A stretch of 64,000 nucleotides of DNA from Halorussus pelagicus. Its GTDB lineage: Archaea > Halobacteriota > Halobacteria > Halobacteriales > Haladaptataceae. Made by a program: the position numbers and the translations under genes. This document shows, in pieces, positions 1-7,407 of the stretch. The stretch lies in assembly GCF_004087835.1 (NCBI RefSeq), contig NZ_CP035119.1, forward strand, positions 1,736,001 to 1,800,000. Direction: 5' to 3'. The notes under the pieces were generated by a model. It worked only from the letters and a program-made list of their open reading frames with translations, made no database searches and was not told the DNA's origin. Numbering within the stretch: the first letter of the stretch is position 1; the number at the start of each line of letters is the position of its first letter.

Positions 1-86
1 GTCGTCGCTTCGACCCACTCCTCGACTGCGGCCTCGTTCACGTCGCCCTCCCACGGCGAGGACGGCGGTGTATTCTGACTCGTCAT
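1..86 (-). CDS. N-terminus of unidentified protein (cut by window edge)
   Basis: An ATG on the minus strand at 86 opens a frame that runs off the left edge. The visible 28 residues begin MTSQNTPPSSPWEGD and continue with an acidic stretch containing EEWVEATT. This is too little to name a family. A TATA-like AT-rich stretch lies at about 122-130, within the inverted repeat that follows mutL, so the promoter and the mutL terminator may share the same sequence. Confidence 0.55.
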   Translation of the reverse strand, partial: MTSQNTPPSSPWEGDVNEAAVEEWVEAT

Positions 87-118
87 TGTCGGTGGTCCTA
101 CCAGTACGGTACACCACA

Positions 119-149
119 CGAACAAAAATAGTTTTCTCCGAGAAACTAT
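119..149 (-). terminator. hairpin plus T-run after mutL, possibly also an operator
   Basis: A 7-bp perfect inverted repeat (ATAGTTT at 128-134, AAACTAT at 143-149, 8-nt loop) lies just past the mutL stop. On the minus strand it is followed by TTTTT, the layout of an intrinsic-like terminator. It also sits where the promoter of the next minus-strand gene (start 86) should be, so an operator role is an alternative. Confidence 0.5.
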
Positions 150-151
150 AC

Positions 152-2365
152 TTATTCCTCTCCGCGCCGCCCCGCGTGCCCCGGATAGTCGCGCTCGAAC
201 CGGTCTTCTATCTCCTTCTCGCCGAACTCGATTATCACCGGTCGCCCGTGCGGGCAGGCGTAGGGGTTCTCGCAGTCGTCCAGCGCCGCGAGCAGTTCCA
301 CGACCGACCCCTCCCGCAAGGATGTGTTCCCGGTAATCGATGGGTAGCACGCCAAATCCGCGAGCAGGTCGTCGGCGACCGCTTCCACCGTCTCGCCGCG
401 GTCGTCGGGGTTCGTCGAGACGAACTCTCCGAGCGCGTCCCGGAGGAGTGCGGGGTCCAGCGTCTCGTCCAGCACGGTCGGCGCGGTCCGGACGACGACG
501 GTGCGGCCGCTCGCGGGTTCGTCCTCGCCGTCGCTCGCTCCGTCGTTCTGCGCGCTTCCAGCGTCGCGCTCGTCCTTTCGCTCGGCGCGGAACCCGAGTC
601 GTTCCAGCGCCTCGCGGTACTCCTCAAAGACGGCGGCCTCGCCCGCGGTCAACTCCAACTCGGCGGGCCGGGCGAGCATCTGGGTGGTCGAGTCGTCGGC
701 GAACTCCGCGCGCAGTCGCTCGTAGTTGACTCGCTCGTCGGCCGCGTGCTGGTCCACCAGCACCAGTCCATCGGGAGTCTCGGCGACGACGTAGGTGTCG
801 TGGAGTTGGCCGAGAATCCGCATCCGGGGCAGGGTGTCGAACTCGGGGTCCTCTGTGGTCTCGCCCGCCAACGTCCCGGACTCGGTCGGTGCCGCGAACT
901 TCCGGTCGGCGTCGGTCGCGGTTCCGGTCGGGTCGGCGGTGTTGGCGGTCGCGTCGGTGGCCGTCCGCGCAGTTCTCTCGGTGTCGGAACTCGCGGGAGT
1001 CGTCGTGGCCGTCTCGGCGGTGTCGGTGGTCCCGGTAGCGGTCTCGGTGGTGTCGCCCGCCGTCTCGCCGCCGACCGAAGTCGTCCCGGTCGTCGCCCCG
1101 CTATCGCGGCGTCCTGCCTCCACCGCGTCCGAATGTGCCCCAGAACTCGACTCGTCGGGGTCCGTAGTTCTCTCGACCGATTTCGCCGTCGCGCTCTCCG
1201 TGTCCGGACGCTCGTCCAGCGTGGCCTGCTCGCGTTCGTCGGCGTCCACGAGTTTCGCTTGGGTCTCGCGCTCCTCGTTGCTCTTGCTCTCGCACTCGGG
1301 CGCGATGCTGGCCTCGTCTGGCGCGCTCCGGCCGCGCGGGGCCGACGAGCGAACGAGTCCGTGGTCGAGCAGGGCGTCCTCGACTGCACTCTCGACGGCG
1401 TTTTTGACCGCGCTCTCGTCGCTCCACCGACATTCCATCTTGCGCGGGTGGACGTTTACATCGACCTCGTTCGGGGGGACCTCCACGAAGAGGACCGCGA
1501 AGGGGTAGCGCTCCGCGGAGAGTTGGCCGCCGTAGGCCGAGAGGACCGCCTCGCGGACGACCGGCGAACTGACGTACCGGCCGTTGACGAAGGTGGACAT
1601 GTACTCGCGCGTGCTTCGGGTCGTTTCTGGGTCGCTGACGTGGCCCGAGACCGACGCGGATTCGGAGTCGCCCTCGACTGCTATCATCGACTCGGCGACC
1701 TCGCGGCCGTACACTGAGAGGAGCGCCGACCGAAGGTCGTCCCGACCGGTCGTGGCGAACACCTCCCGGTCATCGTGGGTCAGTGACACCGCCACGTCGG
1801 GGTTGGCCAGCGCGTAGCGCGTGACGACCGTGTTGACGTGTGAAAACTCCGTGGTCGTCGTCTTGAGGTACTTCCGGCGCGCGGGAGTGTTGTAGAACAA
1901 CTCCTCGACTTCGACCGTGGTCCCCACGGGGCGACCGGCGGGACCGACCGACTCGACCTCGCCGCCCGCCATCCGAAGTTCGGTCGCTCGGCCGCCGTCT
2001 CCGCCGCTGGCCCGCGGCTTGGAGGTAATGGTCACGCGCGAGACCGCGCCGACGGTGTGGAGTGCTTCGCCCCGGAACCCCAAGGTCGTCACCCCCGCGT
2101 CGAGGTCGTCGGCGTCTTCGATTTTGCTCGTAGTGTGTTCGCGGACCGCGGCCCGGAGGTCGGTCTCGCTCATGCCGATGCCGTCGTCGCTGACCGCGAT
2201 TCGGTCGGTGCCGCCGTCCTCGACGGTCACGTCGATGCGGTCGGCGTCGGCGTCGAGGCTGTTCTCGACCAACTCCTTGACGACGGAGGCAGGGCGTTCG
2301 ACGACCTCCCCGGCGGCGATTTGGCGGACGGTGGCGTCGTCCAACTGGGTGATTCGGTCGCTCAT
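152..2365 (-). CDS. mutL: DNA mismatch repair protein MutL
   Basis: MutL couples MutS mismatch recognition to strand incision. The 737-residue product has the GHKL ATPase motifs in order: VKELVENSLDA near residues 29-39, DDGIGM near 60-65 and GFRGEAL near 97-103. A long Thr/Ser/Asp-rich linker (about 360-520) leads to the C-terminal dimerisation domain. That domain carries DQHAADERVNYE and CPHGRP, the motifs of nuclease-proficient MutL proteins, so this enzyme probably nicks DNA itself. The start at 2365 is chosen because MSDRITQLDD matches the usual MutL N-terminus; an upstream extension of the frame to 2884 has no MutL character. mutS lies on the same strand about 10 kb away rather than adjacent. 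Confidence 0.96.
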   Translation of the reverse strand: MSDRITQLDDATVRQIAAGEVVERPASVVKELVENSLDADADRIDVTVEDGGTDRIAVSDDGIGMSETDLRAAVREHTTSKIEDADDLDAGVTTLGFRGEALHTVGAVSRVTITSKPRASGGDGGRATELRMAGGEVESVGPAGRPVGTTVEVEELFYNTPARRKYLKTTTTEFSHVNTVVTRYALANPDVAVSLTHDDREVFATTGRDDLRSALLSVYGREVAESMIAVEGDSESASVSGHVSDPETTRSTREYMSTFVNGRYVSSPVVREAVLSAYGGQLSAERYPFAVLFVEVPPNEVDVNVHPRKMECRWSDESAVKNAVESAVEDALLDHGLVRSSAPRGRSAPDEASIAPECESKSNEERETQAKLVDADEREQATLDERPDTESATAKSVERTTDPDESSSGAHSDAVEAGRRDSGATTGTTSVGGETAGDTTETATGTTDTAETATTTPASSDTERTARTATDATANTADPTGTATDADRKFAAPTESGTLAGETTEDPEFDTLPRMRILGQLHDTYVVAETPDGLVLVDQHAADERVNYERLRAEFADDSTTQMLARPAELELTAGEAAVFEEYREALERLGFRAERKDERDAGSAQNDGASDGEDEPASGRTVVVRTAPTVLDETLDPALLRDALGEFVSTNPDDRGETVEAVADDLLADLACYPSITGNTSLREGSVVELLAALDDCENPYACPHGRPVIIEFGEKEIEDRFERDYPGHAGRRGEE

Positions 2366-2497
2366 GGTCGGGCGTCGGTGGTCTCGGTCGGTCGCAGGGC
2401 GACGGTGCCGGTCGTCATCACCTGCAACGAGACGGCACGACCCTTTCAAACCCGATGCTGTCGGAGAGACTATTTCGGCGGGACTGGAAGAGCGACT

Positions 2498-3058
2498 GTG
2501 AAGTTCATCCTCTCCGACACGCACTTCGACCACCGAAACATCATCAACTACTGCGACCGACCGTACGACTCGGTCGAACGGATGAACGACGCGCTCGTGG
2601 CCAACTGGAACGCCACCGTCGGCGAGGACGACGACGTGATTTTCCTCGGCGACCTCACGATGGCGAACGACTTCGGCGTATTCGCGTCGTGGGTGTAGCG
2701 TCTGAACGGGACGATTTAGTTCGTCCTCGGGGACCACGACGAGTGGATGATGCCCACGCTCGACGGGGTCGATATACGCGAGACCTATCAATTCGAGTAC
2801 GAAGGCGTCCCGTTCTACTGCGTCCATGACCCCGACGACGCGCCGACCAACTGGCGCGGGTGGGTCCTCCACGGACACCACCACAACAACTGGCCCGACC
2901 GGTTTCCGTTCGTCAATCCGGACGAGCGCCGCGTCAACCTCTCGGTCGAACTGATAGACTACACACCCCTCGGTCTCCCGACGCTACTCGACTGCATCAC
3001 TCGATTCACATGGCTTGACCGACTCCTTGACGACGCGAGTCTGTTCGTCGGTTCGTAA
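2498..3058 (+). pseudogene. calcineurin-like metallophosphoesterase with two in-frame TAG codons
   Basis: Read in one frame from GTG 2498 to the stop at 3056-3058, the sequence is a full-length small metallophosphoesterase. It has the metal-site blocks SDTHFDH at the N-terminus, FLGDL, GDHDE (usually GNHD) and HGHHHNNW near the end. Two TAG codons interrupt it, at 2696-2698 and 2717-2719, flanking the segment RLNGTI. Both could derive from CAG (Gln) by a single C-to-T change. A TATA-like CTATTT at about 2470 is 27 nt before the GTG, so the promoter looks intact. The simplest reading is a recent pseudogene. Stop readthrough, or restart at ATG 2747, cannot be excluded from sequence alone. Length (187 codons) is normal for the family. 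Confidence 0.8.
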
Positions 3059-3197
3059 ATCGTCGTCAAATTCCCGTGAGGAAGTGTCTGACTGATGCGA
3101 GTTATTATCTGACATGGTCCGTGACTGGGTTTGTCTTGCACAGTTTCGTCGCGTGTTCGTTCGATTTCGGTTCGAGTATCGAAGGATGGAGTGGTTC

Positions 3198-5189
3198 TCA
3201 GTCGTCGCCGACCTTCGCCTCTATCTCCCGGACGACCTCGGGGTTCCGGAGTGTGGACGTGTCACCGAGGTCTTCGCCGTTGGCAACGTCTTCGAGCAGT
3301 CTGCGCATGATTTTGCCGGAGCGAGTCTTGGGGAGTTCGGGCGTGAAGACGACCTCTTCGGGGCGCGCGATGGGACCGATTCCGTCCTCGACGCCCTCCA
3401 CGATTCGGTCGCGCATCTCGTCGTCTTCGTCGTAGCCGTCCTCGGTGATGACGTAGGCGTAGACCGCCTCACCCTTCATCTCGTGGTCGCCGCCGACGAC
3501 GGCGGCCTCGGCGACGCCTTCGACGCCGACGATGGCAGATTCGATTTCCATCGTGCCGAGGCGGTGGCCCGAGACGTTGAGTACGTCGTCAACGCGCCCG
3601 AGAACCGTGATGTAGCCGTCCTCGTCTATCTTCGCGCCGTCCTCCGGGAAGTACACCCAGTCGTCGGGGTCGTCGCTGTCGGTGTCCGAATACTCCGCCC
3701 AGTATTCCTGAACGTATCGCTCGTCGTTGTTGTAGAGCGTCCGGAGCATCCCCGGCCACGGCTTCTGGACCGTCAGATAGCCCGCTTCGCCGGGTTCGAC
3801 CTCCTCGCCCTGCGCGTTCACGATTTGGGCGTCTACGCCGGGGAGCGGCGGTCCTGCACTGCCCGGCTTCATGTCCTTCACGCCGGGGAGCGTCGTGACC
3901 ATCATCCCGCCGGTCTCGGTCTGCCACCATGTGTCCACGATGGGGCAGTCCTCGCCACCGATGTGCTTGTAGTACCACTTCCACGCCTTCGGGTTGATTG
4001 GTTCGCCGACGGTCCCGAGCAGGCGCAGACTCGACAGGTCGTGCTTGTCGGGGTACTCCGGACCCCACTTCATGAACGCCCGAATCGCCGTCGGCGCGGT
4101 GTAGAGTTGGTCGGCCTCGTAGGTCTCCACGATGTCCCAGAGGCGGTCTTTCTCCGGGTAGTCGGGCGTGCCCTCGTACATCATCGTCGTCGTCCCGAGC
4201 GCGAGCGGCCCGTAGACGATGTAGGAGTGGCCCGTAATCCACCCGATGTCCGCCGAGCAGAAGTACGTGTCTTCGGGCTTGATGTCCAGCGCGGCTTGGG
4301 AGGTCCACGCGCTCCACGCGAGGTAGCCGCCGGTCGTGTGCTTGACGCCCTTCGGTTCGCCCGTGGTCCCCGAAGTATACATCAAAAAGAGCATGTCCTC
4401 GGCGTCGCGCGCGACCGGTTCGACCTCCGCGCCCTCGTGTTCGGCCACGAGGTCGGCGTAGGCGGTGTGGTTCTCGCCCATCGGATGGTCGTAGTCGTCG
4501 CCGAGGCGGTCAACGACCACCACGTCGCTGACTTCGTGCTCGACGCCCGACAGCCCCTCGTCGGCCTTCGCCTTGTGTTCGAGGGGGTCGCCGCGGCGGT
4601 AGTAGCCGTCGCAGGTGACGAGATACTCCGAGTCGGCGGCGTTCATCCGCGTAGCGAGCGCGTCGGCGGAGAAGCCCGCGAACACGACCGAGTGGGGCGC
4701 GCCGATGCGCGCACAGGCGAGCATGGCGATGGGTAGCTCCGGTACCATCGGCATGTAGAGCGTCACCACATCGTCCTCTTGCACGCCTCGGTCACGGAGC
4801 GCGGCCGCGAACTCGTTGACCTCGCGGTGTAGCTCCTCGTAGGTGTAGGTCCGGTTGTTCTCGTCGGTCGGTTCGCCGACCCACTCGATGGCCGCCTCGT
4901 CGCCGCGCTCGTCCAGATGCCGGTCGATACAGTTCGCCGAGGCGTTCAGCTCTCCGCCCGTGAACCACTCGTAGAACGGCGGGTTCGAGTCGTCCAGCAC
5001 CTCGTCGTACGATTCGTTCCAGTCGAGGAGGTCCGCGGCTCCCTCCCAGCACTCGGGCCACTCCTCCTCGAACCGCTCGTAGACGGCGTCGTCGGAGACG
5101 TTCGCCTGCTCGACGAACGATTCGGGCGGGACGAATCGCTCTTGATCTTCCAGTCGGGCTTCGAGTTCGGTATCGTGTTTTTCCGGCAT
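3198..5189 (-). CDS. acs: acetyl-CoA synthetase (acetate--CoA ligase)
   Basis: AMP-forming Acs activates acetate to acetyl-CoA in the cytoplasm. The 663-residue length is standard. Canonical motifs are present: the phosphate loop YTSGTTGEPKGV, the acetate/AMP motif TWWQTETGG, the hinge/A8 block VLNVSGHRLGTMEIES and PKTRSGKIMRR near the C-terminus. The Lys in that last block (about residue 626) is the residue acetylated in bacterial Acs. The ATG at 5189 fits a leaderless transcript because a TATA box lies about 30 nt upstream. The next upstream gene is an HTH-10 regulator, followed by a second acs-like gene, all on the minus strand, suggesting an acetate-use neighbourhood. Confidence 0.96.
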   Translation of the reverse strand: MPEKHDTELEARLEDQERFVPPESFVEQANVSDDAVYERFEEEWPECWEGAADLLDWNESYDEVLDDSNPPFYEWFTGGELNASANCIDRHLDERGDEAAIEWVGEPTDENNRTYTYEELHREVNEFAAALRDRGVQEDDVVTLYMPMVPELPIAMLACARIGAPHSVVFAGFSADALATRMNAADSEYLVTCDGYYRRGDPLEHKAKADEGLSGVEHEVSDVVVVDRLGDDYDHPMGENHTAYADLVAEHEGAEVEPVARDAEDMLFLMYTSGTTGEPKGVKHTTGGYLAWSAWTSQAALDIKPEDTYFCSADIGWITGHSYIVYGPLALGTTTMMYEGTPDYPEKDRLWDIVETYEADQLYTAPTAIRAFMKWGPEYPDKHDLSSLRLLGTVGEPINPKAWKWYYKHIGGEDCPIVDTWWQTETGGMMVTTLPGVKDMKPGSAGPPLPGVDAQIVNAQGEEVEPGEAGYLTVQKPWPGMLRTLYNNDERYVQEYWAEYSDTDSDDPDDWVYFPEDGAKIDEDGYITVLGRVDDVLNVSGHRLGTMEIESAIVGVEGVAEAAVVGGDHEMKGEAVYAYVITEDGYDEDDEMRDRIVEGVEDGIGPIARPEEVVFTPELPKTRSGKIMRRLLEDVANGEDLGDTSTLRNPEVVREIEAKVGDD

Positions 5190-5215
5190 GAGACGTGTTC
5201 ACAACTCCGTCTTAG

Positions 5216-5224
5216 CTATATAAG
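5216..5224 (-). promoter_or_regulatory. TATA box of acs
   Basis: On the minus strand this reads CTTATATAG, centred about 31 nt before the acs ATG, which implies a 5' leader of only a few bases. A second AT-rich element (CATAAGTGTG near 5274-5283) lies farther upstream in the same 160-nt gap and could be an activator site or alternative promoter. Confidence 0.7.
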
Positions 5225-5349
5225 TGCTGGAACTAACTATATCAAACCCCGAATTTCGTGCCGTATAGCTTTCATAAGTGTGTTTTAGGACCTTTAATCA
5301 CTCCCGTCGTATGCGTTCGACGCCACCGCCCGCCAGCACGGTTAAATAG

Positions 5350-7155
5350 CTAGTGTCTACCGGCGTCGAGTCCGTCGGTCGCTCCCGCGCTGAACTCCGT
5401 CGCCCCGCGCGTGTCGGGGTCGTCGAACACCGCGTCCAGCACCTTCTGCTGGGCCTTCCGGAGGTGGTTGTGGAGCGTCGGCGACGAGACGCCCATCGAG
5501 GCCGCGAGTTCCTCGGCGGTACTCCCGCGGGGCCACTCGAAGTAGCCCGCGAGGTAGGCCGCCCGGAGGACGCTCCGCTGGCGGTCGGTGATTCGGTCCC
5601 GAACCGTCTGCTGGACCGTGGCCGCGCTCCGGACCGGTTCCTCGATGTCGCGCTTCGAGCGCAGGTCGGTCTCGGGGAACGCCGACTCGACGGCCTCTAC
5701 GACGCGGCGCACGTCCACGCGCCGCGAGAAGACCCCGGACACGTCGGCGACGCCGCCCTCGGCCGACAACTCGCGGACCGTGCCGCCGCGCTCGACCAGC
5801 ATCGGCGCGACGGACTCGCCGGAGACGGCGAACTCGAAGAGCGCGCCGTCGCCGTAGTCCCGGATGAGGCGGGCGTCGTCCACGGCGTCCGCGTCCGCGA
5901 CTCGCTCCAGCACGTCCCCGACCGCGGCACCCCTCGCGGTGACGAAGTAGAGTAGCGAGTCCTCGACGGGGACGACGCCTTCGAGTTCGAATCGACAGCC
6001 CAAATCCGCAGACGCCCCCACGAGGAAGACCCCGCCGTCGGTCGTCCGGAGCGAGAGTTCGACGCCCGTGTCGGCCAAGAGCAACTGCTTGCGCGCGATT
6101 GCGGTGACGGTCCGGCCGACGCGCCGCCCGGCGTCCGCGAGAAACGTCCGGTCGGCCGACGAGAACGAGTCGTGGGCGACACAGAGCAGGCCGTGGACGG
6201 TCTCGCTCGACCGAAGCGGCGCGACCGCGACCGAACACCGCGCCAGCGGGCCGCCCGGTACGGAATCAACCGTCGCGGCCTCGCTCGCGCTCTCGTCCGG
6301 CAAGTCGGTCCCCCGTAGCGCGTCGGCGGGCACGCCGTCGGTGCCCTCCGGCGCGGCGCTCGCCCGGACCGTCCCGTCTTCGTCGCAGACCCAGACCGCC
6401 CGATAGGCGTCGGCGAGGCGTTCGCAGGCGACGCGCTCGGCGTCCTCGGTTGTCGAAGCGTCCGCCAGCGCCTCGCCGAGTTCGCCAGCGCACGCGAGCA
6501 AGTCGTCGCTTCGCGCGTCGGCGCGGTGGTCGCTCCGAGGCGGGCCTGTCCGCCGAGGCGCAGCGCTTCGGGCGTCGTCGGCGAAGGCGTCAACGACCTC
6601 CGCGGGCGTGGGGTCCTCAAGGTACGGCGCGAGACTCTGGACGCTCGCCCACCCGCCGACGGCCGCGACGACGCGGGGCGGGACGCCCTCCTCGGCGAGC
6701 AGTCGCCGCGCAAAATGCTGGCGGAGGTCCCGACAGGTCACGTCCCGCAGGTCGGCGGTCCGGTCGGCCACCTCGCCGACGAGCATCTGGACGCGCCGGG
6801 GCGACACGTCCACGAGGGGGTCGCGCTGGCCAACGTCGGTGGCGTTGGCGAACTTCCGGAGGTCGTGAGCGACCGCCCGCGGGACGTACGCCTCGCGGAT
6901 GTCGGCGTCCCTTTCGCGCGGGTCCCCGCTTTCGCGCACGTCGTCGCTCTCGGGCACCGTGAGTAGGAAGTGGCTCCGACCGCCGCGCTCTCGCTCCCGG
7001 AGGTCCGCGGGCCGGATTCGGGGTATCTCCGCGGCCCGGAGACCGACGCGCCCGGCGAGCGCGACCACGAGGTCCTCGCGGTACGTCTCGGCGCGTCGCC
7101 GAAGCCGCTCGAACTCCGCGGTGGTCAGGTAGTCGTCGCGCGAGTCGGCGGACAT
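5350..7155 (-). CDS. Bat-type (HTH-10) regulator with N-terminal tyrosine-recombinase-like domain
   Basis: The 601-residue protein has three parts. Residues 1-195 resemble a tyrosine recombinase: GLRAAEI supplies the first Arg (R40), CRDLRQHFARRL (141-152) resembles the HxxR box with the first His replaced by Arg and R145 kept, and Y178 sits where the nucleophile could be. Residues about 210-350 look like a GAF sensor, 355-520 like the BAT domain, and 525-590 form the bacterio-opsin-activator HTH-10, with the helix-turn-helix around STAEELAASMGVSSPTLHNH. It probably acts as a transcription regulator with the recombinase fold used for binding or dimerisation. Its position between two acs-like genes points to acetate metabolism. 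A palindrome near its own start suggests autoregulation. Confidence 0.85.
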   Translation of the reverse strand: MSADSRDDYLTTAEFERLRRRAETYREDLVVALAGRVGLRAAEIPRIRPADLRERERGGRSHFLLTVPESDDVRESGDPRERDADIREAYVPRAVAHDLRKFANATDVGQRDPLVDVSPRRVQMLVGEVADRTADLRDVTCRDLRQHFARRLLAEEGVPPRVVAAVGGWASVQSLAPYLEDPTPAEVVDAFADDARSAAPRRTGPPRSDHRADARSDDLLACAGELGEALADASTTEDAERVACERLADAYRAVWVCDEDGTVRASAAPEGTDGVPADALRGTDLPDESASEAATVDSVPGGPLARCSVAVAPLRSSETVHGLLCVAHDSFSSADRTFLADAGRRVGRTVTAIARKQLLLADTGVELSLRTTDGGVFLVGASADLGCRFELEGVVPVEDSLLYFVTARGAAVGDVLERVADADAVDDARLIRDYGDGALFEFAVSGESVAPMLVERGGTVRELSAEGGVADVSGVFSRRVDVRRVVEAVESAFPETDLRSKRDIEEPVRSAATVQQTVRDRITDRQRSVLRAAYLAGYFEWPRGSTAEELAASMGVSSPTLHNHLRKAQQKVLDAVFDDPDTRGATEFSAGATDGLDAGRH

Positions 7156-7166
7156 TCTGTTTCGTA

Positions 7167-7190
7167 TTCTTGAAGAAACACGAATAAACT
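7167..7190 (-). promoter_or_regulatory. TATA region and palindromic operator candidate of the Bat-like regulator
   Basis: A perfect odd palindrome TTCTTGAAGAA occupies 7167-7177, 12-22 nt upstream of the ATG at 7155. An AT-rich TATA-like stretch (minus strand TTTATTCG) lies at about 7182-7189. The palindrome therefore sits between the TATA box and the expected start of transcription, where a repressor or autoregulator would bind. Confidence 0.4.
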
Positions 7191-7407
7191 TTCGGTGATG
7201 CGAGAAGCGTGTATCCCTTTTTCGGGGTCGTCGGAGTCGGTTTCTGTCGCGGTTGCGGTACTGTCGCGGCCCGTTGCGGCTACGGCATCGTCACGGAACG
7301 ACGCTTTGAGTCCCAGTCGTCGATAGATGCCTACGCGACTCAAACCCCGCGCTCCCGGCCAAAATCCTCGATTTCGCACTCTCAAAAAGAAACGAAACGC
7401 CGAGTGG

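Noticed and set aside
68-1717. 549-codon open frame on the plus strand opposite mutL
   Set aside because: Shadow of mutL: Val/Arg-rich composition caused by high GC, no domain, while mutL on the other strand is unambiguous.
3114-4736. 540-codon open frame opposite acs
   Set aside because: Antisense shadow of acs with low-complexity Val/Arg/Asp composition; acs is certain.
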